From DTU072 sp050309775 (GTDB lineage Bacteria > Bacillota > Clostridia > Christensenellales > DTU072): 64,000 nt of DNA. Made by a program: the position numbers and the translations under genes. The stretch's first letter is position 1. Each line of letters begins with the position of its first letter. The stretch spans positions 62,001 to 126,000 of the forward strand of contig JBNRMV010000008.1 of the NCBI GenBank assembly GCA_050309775.1. The letters are read 5' to 3'. Below, one piece after another: positions 49,501 through 51,683 of the stretch. Under the pieces are notes generated by a model, which had not been told where the DNA came from, made no database searches, and saw only the letters and a list, made by a program, of their open reading frames with translations.

Positions 49501-50405
49501 GCTGGACGCAGAATGAGACGCAATCGCAAGCCAAGGCAAAACTTGAAGCTTGGTACGAAATGCCCGAAAAGAAACTGAGGAAGCACAAGTTCACAACAGC
49601 TGAGAACCAAATGTATCCCGGATACTCTATAGCCTTGGTTGACTATGGCATAGACCAATACTGCGCCTATCCCGAAAGCACCGAAAATATTAAGGGTACG
49701 ATACTGTTGGCGGCATATGATACGGTAAATATCGACAACCTCAGCGAGGCAACGGCAGAAAACAACTGGAAAGTCTTTGACGGCGAAATCGACAACGGTT
49801 GCAACAGAGACATAAACGGCAATGTCATAAATGACGATTATGGCACACCCGGCGATGAGACAGCCTATATCATAAATCCCGACCATGGCGAGGCATATCC
49901 CAACTCTCCGATTTGCATAGACGGCGGCTGGAAATATCCCACGGGATTGACGGAGGGCGGCTTAGGCGACACAGCTCTCAGCAGCTTCTACTACAATACG
50001 GTCAACAGAATAACGCAGAATGCCGTGCCTATTATCGAGGTCGAAAGAGGCACAAGGTTTGAACTGTACAACCTGCCGCTGCTCCAAGTGCACTATCGTT
50101 ATGAAGATGACGGCTGGATGAATGACTGGGGACTGTTTACCAACTGGCACTGGTCCAAGACAGTGACCTACATGCCATGGCAAGAGGCAAGCGTATGGAA
50201 AATGGGTCCGACAGAAGGCGGCTGGTTCCATAGCTCCCAAGGCTTGACATACAGCAACTACGGAACGCAGATGAACGGCTATTACGAAATTGACACAAAT
50301 GCTCCCACAGGCACCACCTACACCATAGCCACTACGCTGAATGTGCCGGGAATGCCTTCGGTAGTAGTCAGAATCAAGCTGGTGAATGTCATTACACAAT
50401 ACTAA
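22563..50405 (+). CDS. Giant 9,280-residue multidomain lipoprotein
   Basis: One uninterrupted frame, about 1 MDa. A signal peptide ends in lipobox LISC (Cys24), so the N-terminus should be lipid-anchored outside the cell. Residues about 60-5,240 carry some 13 copies of a beta-rich module marked by Y-[VLI]-D-[LA]-S-x-[LI]-G-[LI]-like strands and by LLxxLGxDL-like helices. Six blocks of a helical A-W-D-x-x-Y repeat interrupt these modules and recur near residue 7,120. Two InlB-type B-repeats follow at about 5,245-5,380, then three carboxypeptidase-regulatory-like folds (about 5,743-6,080), a Gly-rich hydrophobic stretch near 6,340 and Ig-like (Big_4-like) units to about 8,500. I see no catalytic motif and no C-terminal anchor. 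The start has GGGGAGG upstream. Function unknown; adhesion, a surface scaffold or lipid/ligand binding are possibilities. Confidence 0.85.
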   Translation: MKPKLTKLILLMLCLVLALALISCSERTDGEYEGPIGGITDPTGSNQDVIVMSQKEANAYIRNAVNNMDRRTVANPEWLNIDFQVVFKFTDYSKTPTSYIDYLITVKANINLLNNMESEMFFVVKNVYTGETVLGFYYVEAHAYLDIAGDKYYMREFNLTQVGKMLSELLIDSGIDISYMVGMFLAGSPNFGDSETAKQIAEYVGLAVSMNILYDSSVSTVSYDASRNTQRVNHTLKANDLLKFLRTGLVIPPLLELYIEWETFGLPNLDPLLKMLLGFDLNTIKTKNWPVMSAQLGAINTLQDVLLADGTSKKDYVFSGLGLRVTCPEIDDGYDLDIRIAPISIKASDKKTVPISFANLMLGAGGQGTTYERGSLGNIELNAALFVENEANAELTLRKVLGDFIDLGAVGDIPLKFKEQGEYRFDINVKAALDMFDNRDTKAEILMTFNGEQFIRGYLLPDPNAVATGAAVVNNILYLDLSALKGRRSDGKEDVIIPNISISGIDLKGMLFEDILGGIMPYVNPAYVETADPENADGDDEEGGFNLGAILELITKNLTVEPGTKKMTLSFDKAALNDLLGLFIKDADFGFEGATLKMDLANIFSSIAFDVQITEDIDLGLRLGGKNYAGVEVKGLTYFTFPQFDLSDIEGHYGDYTDVNDVAVYNINISGEVSIGTNATYPSGEGIDLSGIVGGIVQNVMLNLGINETGSLDLEYDIKANLNIVDFSNIELALMIYLPADDLNNRELFLTVYYVGSEDTLYLDLSKLEVLQRKLPMLAIISTLPKLKMENIGIKNLFAGMADADNAAMPEYYNSDGEQIQLEADDPVDMMGLIGSIISEIIIGRDNDEEPTESIKIVVSAQLLTVLLQFLGTNMTAPEVNANIKLQLYRAMGDYIQIHLGILDSGNAQIEAVTLDLNFIRDIFIKIGRNTLVTGHKVEEYKNIEYWAESLKISVASEGYISLVPDGTEVYENNYLNGLFDRLYSGGDPSSFMAQLVKSLAVRFSLGELSINIGYSIKGNISISNLFDSELAIVIYDRDTIAATGHTTDAYGPTTTYKIFLAVYLINNEAYVDLSHFGLPKIALTDVEGTIHQLSAMQWDKKYLAALEMQRLIMDDMVQAIMQKDDESKAIAWDEVFASTTETAERAHLDGIFEDYKEELIQRLRDLEENQSYQPTPTQMTTITIRAKSMAWDSITKDPDRKKSIFWTKYYNAGLEAKDILLAEIDDLDAFIRSGEGTFEEILAAQQLLNQKNQEYVELTDEIAVANNALAYVTNLYPTYPQYKKQALAWDRIYMLIDEVVNKLSGRTIIDTETGNPRLDTQDPSNRIKYSAWSVYKQKAEADAETWRSLNDSANPETKAVLDGIYNNLLDSLYLRVKEIMPDSARKNALGMLQDYWRSQFKAEYPGETNEQINARVMTHLNNNRQLVEEAYLNEAKTRLYNHFESTDIAMIALAIFKQQGGISNLAPDNAVDFNKILQASADYILNASYDNPTAVLLQMWFGNDRLAINVSSEVMNTLLSMLDLNLPVSIRQTYLAILLGENPGINLSTGADVFMLNAYIGNFSFGVLEEDRHIIEVPQKDDYAEGTANGIPEAIYVKIEGSFFFINNPIDSSGQNLFTFTPLLHEFLAVSPFDKKELREFIKTVERATELKDTALKRRAWDELYLGSLTPQQRTEMDITLALTIEEITESGANVTENEKFAKAWDKLLSRGSLLNLERMGIDIQAVFNGQSDVSLNFKIEGYIFFADLLKSNFSIEITSDNGAEQKLVIRAVYNGADVYIDTELFEIGKVKLENIENIITYWQDIFTSLLPGNAAAPQNAAPPAYAVDNIKTYLDFMFFDGGFTVALAKASIMNVIGFLGVDITPYFSDLDFGANVTLAINPIGIEAELFFNILEQTDEYGNTIYERGDRTDYDVNVGLRIGNLDVGFHDKIVMPDESEYADISTFERISISFSGQLDMLLETPDEGYQFDYLVNMFTNYWLQRNPEIGLIFNIIDNQFGLDVYFDLSANINLTTIAEFRNIELYFSLTSKDAYDSYSSQTNVLNRARMANIYASLGSGAAAADAWDAYYAFVVNNNYLAERERIEEVFNRLRLEYNYLPDDARLKALAWDTSYGEVGDYILGDILSLYIVIDDDGIADAYLDLRVLGIEPIVIRDVKNIIAGFTGAPTSIIPENSEQKYSSPLNAADNSTATLSSRILLSIASDDTIATSPIIVELTAGAIYGIIGSLGFDLEAFLAEGGYHPSIELGLFGDSKLLNLNLELEKILGFNFSINVPTIDITNPLPKAINETKYFEINDDWSTLKVALEGQLNLAAGMAVGTDGIFLGDLLAELLNNDSLGFDVIIRTLEDLDETITFRLEAVINIWKILNGDLTGLQILLEATNSKGNVLFGIYLLQELDLFGDTITTAYVDASAINAGKIRVPNAIDTISRLFLSGATISQANNVSVNELTALAALRSKSMNASVQNAPDSGAKEYVLALLGQGEGFAMSAATGAVTLLLESLFNDETSLMSRAWRNMVQQNMEKEREATLAAARFDLSRMDRYLEEARELNADNLKLWAYDELWQQSTSAQRTALDQRVAAIRSEDISISDERAKVMVWDAIYGDLQYTIDVASEKLSNNEIENRSLSELNVVLNMQYKSVAWEKWYNNAIASKAEMDTIFEEMQQRYPEEPLSSIRARSWAQYYDKYAGSPTTKQKLDTIYNSIKTSNPGALDAAIREQAWTQLYLEKQSDINNLNIIYNEATVRKTEFGLPEVWSAYYRIWAWETLYLRSDENDRERLSQFIDGVLLLSTPQRRAASVWDFYNQEIDASVVNSIVENGILTSYILRPDSAGKWGKIKVDRNEQVRLAEIYVNAYSEMHNIIIAAAKQNARIEVSLLKGDRIIGVELDVANFGLNLSIDSIEPGFSKLDISLPEGFIKEDFKTIDENISSIYVKLAVDFGWEMDELAQYDFSSLIETFLGTQDFYLDLGMSIVPILKVLEQVGSYFRIELEGNINITDIMNSDINLSLYTMKYVTDGAGNEVLTRSEDYVFNIMYFNGDIFLDMEAFNIQRAHVVDAMDYFQSVFSAMGTTVTSQSSANRQLNAGLYNAYSNYALNASGGRAPIDVTLDKNGIAAHVGSAAVLALINLLGVDLSGAMEPVGELNVDVGLFIDGVLNVEISFNAVDENYIPTGDGIRIHLKIRDDFEIDVDGASHEFSPPSEDYIEIRNTVPIIGISTKILIELEAGMVTERQFIREPLKSLLDNQGLNEVIQSIILTVWNNQDMVFEIDVKANINLMSFKDIELQITISNWKTGKRFARINVNDGNLFIDIRDIGGDRIYIEDVTDMLFGADGTAPQNGAAEQNLFQASGAFANKLTVEALLREQGLFVLAKRASIESLLSMFNLNNFEIFNELHAKIYAIPENKSMTIGVEIAMGDRYISETEMDKILALGLSINGIRLNFEKWSTATLIIPQKINYNLLENINSLTFSTQFQLTLEDESGIYDFTKLLDLLIGDINPFARTLAPILALEEDMGDTLYFDVKVTVGLLNILDDLQVMVDIYTANRSFEMLLTYIKGDLYVDASNIGLEKIEVSNIMDIFAMLGGSGEEMDAENTNYYNNLMYYESLFNADPTELTLDQQMERVTAMVKIALDEQKGLTIRLVSGMIKAVANMLGIDLDQFIGGIVEPNVEVGVDKHIELKININLESSEYDSGDLIYLNMLLERTDGNKQEAWEDWKEDLNTAGLLRLREYEKAEAWRYIYQQSSANPEEIAEMQEMLDWVNDRYPLYTHTKKLALAWDRLVKSRQTASAIFMEALRSDDDVTARVLAWDRMRELGNSAQIAILDDIFAALGEEARLSEAWTILYNKTTLNASEKTAMQSILMTVASEYPDWIPARQQAEAWARYRETLNPMSPVVTIMDKILSSEIKGNLFTEKDKKSLGWLRIMTDEIATFEDDLNFIEAALANDDVIVRANAWDALKVYEQDRIAALQEILGTPSPATGLYLELANLNAQINATTDPAALAPLLRQRNTLTATINNIGVEIQEINITLDEMEALQLEQLGSATESKAAAWDWWRIYSITIDRVNLMDGILEAQAWDYMYLLYQTLGYTAEVQEMNAEYAALSGTTHLRKVEAWRNLEAHKSSKAIEELLARLDSPENIEATFDTLYAEAVVKNNNLANISLGLALLGEQIDVKFANETKYIDTQTGEWTSTVPELLSAQQKAEYKSYDQLKLYFELNASLEIALEEGVLGINDILALFPAIGGIESAVRFLEEHALFIELTGLVGVDFTKLLSDDIADIDDALRAEIMLRYYILDYNNEGSPEEFQQIILNAWLIGSDVYLQGEIFDSTLNLHMPEMYISRLLLNIMGLSDEEVSLNPLSNAVYDSIPGYRDYVEARGESVQNPFEALYAAQNADDVTASNVLEALIRINSQESGLVLTAELMTEVLKLFLGPDISDELLGIVDKIFTSGKLGVNYDDNFNVGLVLEKKREEGSETVGYMLEFSLLHDTVISLDDNTYNEFYDKYTTEEYAELFANCFVINEVMSRFTVGVSLTLEADFIKHILDWSTLFSVQDLPTVFQLRILEAVKGLITLNLQANIDLQGGIGALDVIAQMVNEAGEVILEVYFEGGYITRGEIDPRLYIESSLLGIPKIRVDIEAASIFTGIDAELIRNFLVKTDEIADETGMPSAIRNADDEPINEEEGGPQILGIRLGNLFESLSVGKGSFALVLMPSAIASIITDLFNLPFDEVGDITLELNNLDNTLKLTIPIDAGIRDENGKTVVPSKLKVAMGISKVNARLGPNEDFFAEVDFGEFEPLNSYAWAMELNSSLKVNDDLCALFDLSDITMPMLGMQVQLQAAEELQIKFDFKLSAFVSFSNLSDLRLQLEISQDGHRKIMIAYVGSDIQGDIYVDLNGIALPAVKTTALNLGVIVKDMLQGMFAVDEEPSSAPMNGNEGNSLAQAEAIARMYPDIKDMPFGANMLLFIGHSKEVSLAITGGLLTALFESLNNVTGGGVPDIILDIPVFDSLKVGYSEKDDLAGIMLVLDEFKSFKINYSFEKSKAMMRHRDFIYEEIDVIDPAQEARDNNYQDIDVIDIVALNLEAELRIKTRSEKPGFPKSDAVLALERLIEGLVGMEEGSVVFDMQDTIMTFGITLGAVISFSDPTKTNVAFVIRYNESPLLSLYFVGATNKIYADLSKLGLFKVSLTGIDILGLLSGLFSEPLVTPDEGINVVDLMNNLLSGNKEDEFVEDEEGYLVTFVTNGGDEVESITTTKITSSPETKREGYVFEGWYESQNFYGLKAAFPFTVRYATTLYAKWSEDTAPKYTVTFNTNGGEPMDSVYASHIDSEPIPVRKDYVFKGWYSSSDLAPDNKVSFPLVVTLNRTLYAKWVEEAAQTIEVTKEVPTLTLLMSNKELILNPNTAVLNSFLAGAGMVLPNFADIRMSMNVAEGINNLSMNLKVDNLGNSVNLTVPTGGLTISFSENTVKVPSAFQLTKYGGITGLMFNSQNGFNIETISLLDSVLDGIKLYNLEVFLDKRMDYWERKDLYTIYPPGQMGSSGGDEPYENTPTGPVYYPDDDSGYNGVLTSSQQAMLATLNVLKALATLAKAGNFGDALGDIVTGIDTETKEPIFFRNRYKRGKLRLTKTVSNAIEIGIQTLTWNTGSTNVFLEKHRILLQLGSQFNIKIPVVNISIPLAKWGNSLLSGMTGANSFENKGILLPVVLYPRTLIDPDEPGDVQLDDGTIIPAGSTGRLYGQIISPQGPVEGMKVSIGTPDESNITYMQAYTNKEGWYYFLNIPCPSPLDEDSTDERYVIEQLNTMSPNPEGFYVYNGKRYVLRGTLYYDVEKGYEVIAEHPTIDYGVYVKKEIIVSPKEVSVAQQLDFMVSTIEYATVTVSGTVKSKEGKVLPYSYVNYNNSEGVTAGADGKYSLTFKVYDLGAEGNSAATHTMKAIAGGYEEGEVELTDIYTNPNSVQNYTVDFALESTGEIVYLTIIGNFVDVNGLPIVEEKTEDDLPNLEIWIKIDGNPTLGTKAYYDIEPINFAAGKISSDGSFRLESYGDTTDLSKSLPLLTTGTYTIKVRSPIYKNLNRTFTITESEAAASNYVKSIGTIMLEKRADHWYDKEPVVKFLQEDIEEAVLPSLLQKIRIRLGADVKDGDEHNNADNADNEAWNDKGEPYSHYNSDMSNLLYEGGDTDLYNDYTYIEIWPDSAMLNDLLLMVQGMLLNMISISNISKTKRILPIDISIGSFNREEDSDGNPVDEDKYNVYLGTFNEDDMTIYDPMYASKGAFYQALNSALAKLPGGFIHFAIGTVLQSFLRNASFSLGGERIGVIDLIAVGINNPGLVGDGLIGPFAAAVSYIPWVGGFLSLVLNGLKQLIVLAFNQIHDLLQDASNLLAHVVPFNLAYNMFDTMDMHGSPLNSYYQNEELEEGPRTEGGKNLRRDVKYFDLSVYAKITLDATADVLADRITLFLNGASFRNETIKLPSDSNYMKEDRDIQGDWVNGYWEYTGRVADFGTGNLSPAGVNYDIRSRDIRERKTITAGVTNTVAQAEMDDWIRRNNVNSYLVIEDYALDEDGREYVYNRVYIYDAAPNPKLDTYQEIDINNTGLNFRVLSNLGMEFVKVEHDTKTNEFTHTVMVPPSQITFHDPYDLTDFTMYGGSWVGSSGAVSGSRRNYDPSFTIFDALPDRNMASFADGHSRGSQGIAMLWDLGAVKIDPAGISLQDEVILPGYALNLIYSNVKVVVEPFNITPGADNITFLDIKESDNPFTIDPYTFNEHVHLSKMPKVFKYEYQQGDKKKTYIFNELTWSFDKKIVDGIKTYPSLMYDTNETPYVWLTYSYTGAPVQAARVKVPLNIIDRRVETVTAGAHELGDTTINSGLELSLNGIEAADASNPAHNGYDGVVKFSPFDCKDPYSVMKNITHMDVLTAVGSVIIDWKVMSGSFVDLSGEDGRLSSYDPSDLSRRSYAVTYKLVDNIGFVQTVKILVEIRSKEIVDSNLNTAREVIPYDTYTGGTPKTIFERLGLPSTVNVIYGDGTSGTMSTGTEYTTKHIEIEYEGVIQSFTLIEGETLSWLIPLMSYNGGVYKAKALVGGEVAKYQLAKQLTDIRLSNMNALYNEGTCIVNAWDGLYSDSSRADRSAMNALVEQLRVANGLSVRQAKIEAWQHWYDAQDARTQSTLDVRLIQQKMAYSNISLNDAKVTAWNTNYAKSYRKELDAMLKRVQTNNPGAPLIAQKEVAWDIMLRETANNYQKTVMNGILNDIKEQNPEPLNPKAAAWDAFYEQSNENKAEFDRIYQRITSEFVGENARQLTIRSWDKYYNDYTTDNEVLEVTLTVPARIATNITTNLTFSPSETIVLPSRANVNFSGIPQNNVPVDWLDIDAEQLVNNFRGKIFYTDAALSDPIFGNQIIRNVRITIQQLDILGIVIAANAVTIDPYDDATIDAYLGQFDDYKDEYGYDNIGLLLPGDIRLWNKSRQAGFINYWEFELNASGTPAWRYANSGGINYNGMGENSIILTVRNNGYETNPIWRQEILVNIPQAHIHNRTISSFAPQFATSEGVKLLADKTAADEALGIIWTLQNGVLNINDAFRMTEITQLYVNYSAGGSALLDARVDMGTYAETFYASAGFTLPNGIIVGTRLKNQQKFELVVTNSSPRIVYSYIDEMQQLRKDIKFFADKQGGELVNEVDFDQLVFKAYDDIQLPAYARVKFIKNNASEVLPLDAVWTNVEPYTHQSTSTQATAKIGNSIFGYIYHTVTIALLPETINISAIPLAELPDELAIFPYVSLEEQLAPYINLIVNTDRRSGLSVNVTVDPLNFADYKANGFLEKAYDINFNIGRTTQFDTAYGIENFEVRQSKTVRVYLREMIAQSIDALIIGSVYEKIDFSKYETATVLFSAGAEEEMAIDWDISRLRYNYLGGIYFVQATIAKGTELEQTFDVPVQITPSQLQSIAVLTPEETIEHDAAYNTARIEADIYGNIKRLLIEPFEGFTELPTMLRARFKNNPDDIILHVDWSFDHIAKTMSVRGGTYTKQKQNAAIATVYIYEDEIIIENGVETVRQVKTGLQSIEVDVLVYDRTITEYQVSYEETGENFVIVANAPDGSYDPAYLLIDDVIPINPYEKKYSEVFSDPNFAYFRRARILLNNIDEQGNNYPTGPKSIEFMLSARDYTIYDKRTGVATSLKNLYTGRDVVVDLTVRISEPTAASDIKSIKIGDRGYTMEARIMDMTYYSGLDVDSYYIDVYGAILEKDGNIYNHTVVYDEVVTDKLVAGADYERFGDRATYLFDEVIYDGKDINTRFVNNTAVGKIGYKAGVGRLYASFGNEFGGIQKHIIDVNYVDRTVKSLFAIDPNIAPYYETILDDDNKMVYSFVFDPFKPYVNTDQPLLDGEQGYLKNGSKGTIITFTDGTTFDLASLDNAARANIEVSWDDSDVKLRFVGGNYKVYGQIGSGDSLQRLTYPVLVKSRKVKTTVDDFGNQEGFKNIFKDGAENTVLKSYDYLGQPNITKAIGESLFMGAGNEFRVYFDGFEDEYMVFTMGAYAGVEEGDKVVVHSYKGLGAGRELTGTYELTEDEQEKLLMSFAMDPSKPLSYRGGFMNFYITLPGFAMGVDGQQKAAVSITMEEQYIATIQQGIEDNFDRSSASHLSIEGQGSAITYTLGDLNSYQILNPYYYIKRGGVPMPDYIWIYVTTREWQEKITQGIATVNYNTLEAYYYEGEERISTTLTAYFTDALWSGGSRGRVYVNYYDEQVSTTTSMDIDNQPYTFTFKSTPWVYGGYSDQESLINPETNELYTIDAFNDDTEYGPEDIILLPDRALGSFREYFKVVYYTGGTYVEFDKNQHNYDSNYGFQITFGSGQQEEFLNIQGGGTYYNNYNKWYFGEVVFGSGTIQYATMTLGGRGGQTIRWSFPNLSLRKWVNTNIPSLITVASTYTFPKTFQQIFSYGIGSRGLEAGVSAPLTLRNFRTPAGTDINKDTNMPGVLPDNGWTQNETQSQAKAKLEAWYEMPEKKLRKHKFTTAENQMYPGYSIALVDYGIDQYCAYPESTENIKGTILLAAYDTVNIDNLSEATAENNWKVFDGEIDNGCNRDINGNVINDDYGTPGDETAYIINPDHGEAYPNSPICIDGGWKYPTGLTEGGLGDTALSSFYYNTVNRITQNAVPIIEVERGTRFELYNLPLLQVHYRYEDDGWMNDWGLFTNWHWSKTVTYMPWQEASVWKMGPTEGGWFHSSQGLTYSNYGTQMNGYYEIDTNAPTGTTYTIATTLNVPGMPSVVVRIKLVNVITQY
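25849..26940 (+). repeat. AWD-repeat block A in the giant lipoprotein
   Basis: Helical, Trp-centred repeats starting AMQWDKKYLAALEM, then AIAWDEVF, SMAWDSIT, FWTKYYNA, ALAWDRIY, YSAWSVYK and QDYWRSQF. It interrupts the beta-rich module whose signature lies at 25768. Confidence 0.75.
27466..27720 (+). repeat. AWD-repeat block B
   Basis: A short block with RRAWDELYLGSLTPQQRTEMD and AKAWDKLLSRG, separating two beta-rich modules. Confidence 0.65.
28660..28945 (+). repeat. AWD-repeat block C, inserted inside a beta module
   Basis: Repeats ADAWDAYYAFVVNN and ALAWDTSYGEVGD lie between the strands IELYFSLTS and LSLYIVIDDD of one beta-rich module, so the helical repeats appear to extend a hairpin loop. 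Confidence 0.7.
30094..31030 (+). repeat. AWD-repeat block D (about nine units)
   Basis: Regular array: SRAWRNMV, LWAYDELW, VMVWDAIY, SVAWEKWY, ARSWAQYY, EQAWTQLY, VWSAYYRI, AWETLYLR and SVWDFYN. Trp-to-Trp distances of 38 and 41 residues can be counted between SVAWEKWY, ARSWAQYY and EQAWTQLY. Confidence 0.78.
33700..34970 (+). repeat. AWD-repeat block E (about eleven units)
   Basis: The longest block: QEAWEDWK, AEAWRYIY, ALAWDRLV, VLAWDRMR, SEAWTILY, AEAWARYR, LGWLRIM, ANAWDALK, AAAWDWWR, AQAWDYMY and VEAWRNLE. A non-repeat heptad-like stretch (LANLNAQINATTDPAALA to ITLDEMEALQLEQLG) in the middle may form a coiled coil. Confidence 0.78.
38295..38706 (+). repeat. Two InlB-type B-repeats in the giant lipoprotein
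   Basis: Two tandem copies with VTFVTNGG and VTFNTNGG starts, REGYVFEGWYES and RKDYVFKGWYSS cores and TLYAKW ends, the hallmark of the Listeria-Bacteroides repeat found in secreted surface proteins. They end the beta-module half of the protein. Confidence 0.88.
39785..40880 (+). other. Carboxypeptidase-regulatory-like beta-sandwich domains
   Basis: Three transthyretin-like units: GRLYGQIISPQGPVEGMKVS with the NKEGWYYFLNIP turn; TVSGTVKSKEGKVLPYSYVN with GADGKYSLTF; and LTIIGNFVDVNGLPI. These fold types act as spacers in surface proteins. Confidence 0.65.
43860..44510 (+). repeat. AWD-repeat block F
   Basis: Six units far from the others: VNAWDGLY, IEAWQHWY, VTAWNTNY, EVAWDIML, AAAWDAFY and IRSWDKYY, with a 38-residue period between the first two. 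This block sits between Ig-like units rather than beta modules. Confidence 0.78.
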
Positions 50406-50432
50406 AATTCAGCAAACATTACGCAACAAAAG

Positions 50433-50457
50433 ACGGCGCATCAAGCGCCGTTTTTTT
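50433..50457 (+). terminator. Intrinsic terminator of the giant gene
   Basis: ACGGCGC (50433-50439), loop ATCAA, GCGCCGT (50445-50451), then a run of seven T. A compact G/C stem 28 bases after the stop codon. Confidence 0.92.
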
Positions 50458-50507
50458 GGTATGCCGCGGTGGGGATATAGCGTTGACAAAATGAATATAC
50501 TATCCCT

Positions 50508-51590
50508 ATGAAAGGAGTGTCCAAAGAGTTTGTAAATAAACTTTTACTCATCACGCTGGCAGGTGTGTTGATTTGGAATTTTGACAAGTTTCTGGGGGTT
50601 TTGGGTACGGTAAAGTCAGCGCTGACGCCGCTTTTTATCGGAGCGGTATTTGCCCTTATCCTCAATGTGCCGACAAAATTTTTTGAGACAAAAGTTTTTC
50701 ACAAACTGAAAAAATATAAAAGTGTGCTGTCGCTGTGGAGCGCAGTAATACTTTTTGCCGGAGCGTTGACGGGTATTGGGTTCTTGGTCTTTCCTAAAAT
50801 GATAGAAAGCATAAGCAATGTGACTTCTTCTTTTCAGTCGGGCAATGCCTTTGAAAAAATGTCGTCTGAAAATGCCTTCTTTTCTTTTGTGTTTGAAAAT
50901 CTGCAAAAGGTTACTTCGGACTTTATCGGAAGATTGCAGGAGTATGTGCCACGACTTTTGGAGATTGCCGAAAACATACTAAAAGTTCTCATCAACCTGT
51001 TTTTGGGTCTCTTTTTGGCTATTTTGATTTTGTCCAACAAAGAACAACTTTCGCGGCAGTTCAAAAAGCTCATTTATAACATATCAAAAAAAGAAAAGGT
51101 AAAGGATATCTTGGACATGCTGCAACTGGCGCTGGACAAATTTTCGAATTATATTGGCGGACAACTGATAGAAGCGATGTTGCTAGGAATGGTATGTTAT
51201 TTGATTATGTCAATAATCGGACTGCCGTTTGCGCCGCTTATCTCCGTCATAATTGCGCTGGTAAACCTCATACCCATGGTCGGAGCGTATGTCGGAGGCG
51301 CGCTCTCTGCGTTGCTTATTTTTTCGGTAAGTCCCGAGCAGGCTTTAATTTTTGTCATATTTATTGTCATTCTGCAACAGATTGAGGCGGTTACGACATA
51401 TCCTGTCATCGTCGGCAAATATGTCGGTCTGTCAAGTTTTTGGATTCTTGCCTCCGTGGTAGTCGGCGGTGGGCTGTTTGGCTTTGCAGGCATATTCCTC
51501 AGCGTACCTGTGATGGCATTCTTGCATGACTTTATAGGCGGAATATTTGCCAAGCGCAAGCCAAAAACCTCCTTGTATGTCAAACCATAA
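50508..51590 (+). CDS. AI-2E family transporter
   Basis: 360 residues with about eight hydrophobic segments: two near the N-terminus (LLLITLAGVLIWNF; LTPLFIGAVFALILNVP), a long soluble stretch at about residues 80-150, and a C-terminal cluster including GLPFAPLISVIIALVNLIPMVGAYVGGALSALL. The P-x-V/I-G-x-Y-V-G-L-S motif in YPVIVGKYVGLSSFWIL is typical of the AI-2E (YdbI/PerM) family of permeases. Some members export the AI-2 signal and others exchange sodium and protons, so the substrate is open. The start follows a TATACT six bases upstream and has no Shine-Dalgarno before it, although AAAGGAG lies just after the ATG. Confidence 0.87.
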   Translation: MKGVSKEFVNKLLLITLAGVLIWNFDKFLGVLGTVKSALTPLFIGAVFALILNVPTKFFETKVFHKLKKYKSVLSLWSAVILFAGALTGIGFLVFPKMIESISNVTSSFQSGNAFEKMSSENAFFSFVFENLQKVTSDFIGRLQEYVPRLLEIAENILKVLINLFLGLFLAILILSNKEQLSRQFKKLIYNISKKEKVKDILDMLQLALDKFSNYIGGQLIEAMLLGMVCYLIMSIIGLPFAPLISVIIALVNLIPMVGAYVGGALSALLIFSVSPEQALIFVIFIVILQQIEAVTTYPVIVGKYVGLSSFWILASVVVGGGLFGFAGIFLSVPVMAFLHDFIGGIFAKRKPKTSLYVKP

Positions 51591-51639
51591 CGGTTTTTTG
51601 GGTTCTTTTGCGGCATATTTATGAGGTGACGCCTTTATG

Positions 51640-51669
51640 TTGACATATTTTTTGCGTATATGCTAAAAT
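51640..51669 (+). promoter_or_regulatory. Promoter of hisC, short predicted leader
   Basis: TTGACA (51640-51645), an 18-base spacer and TAAAAT (51664-51669). The predicted start near 51676 gives a leader of only about eight bases ahead of the ATG at 51684, retaining AGG of the GAGGCGAGG stretch. Confidence 0.65.
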
Positions 51670-51683
51670 GAGGCGAGGTTATT

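Noticed and set aside
51559..51605. Terminator after the AI-2E gene (AAACC/GGTTT with T-run)
   Set aside because: The stem is only five weak base pairs, so it was left out of the features.
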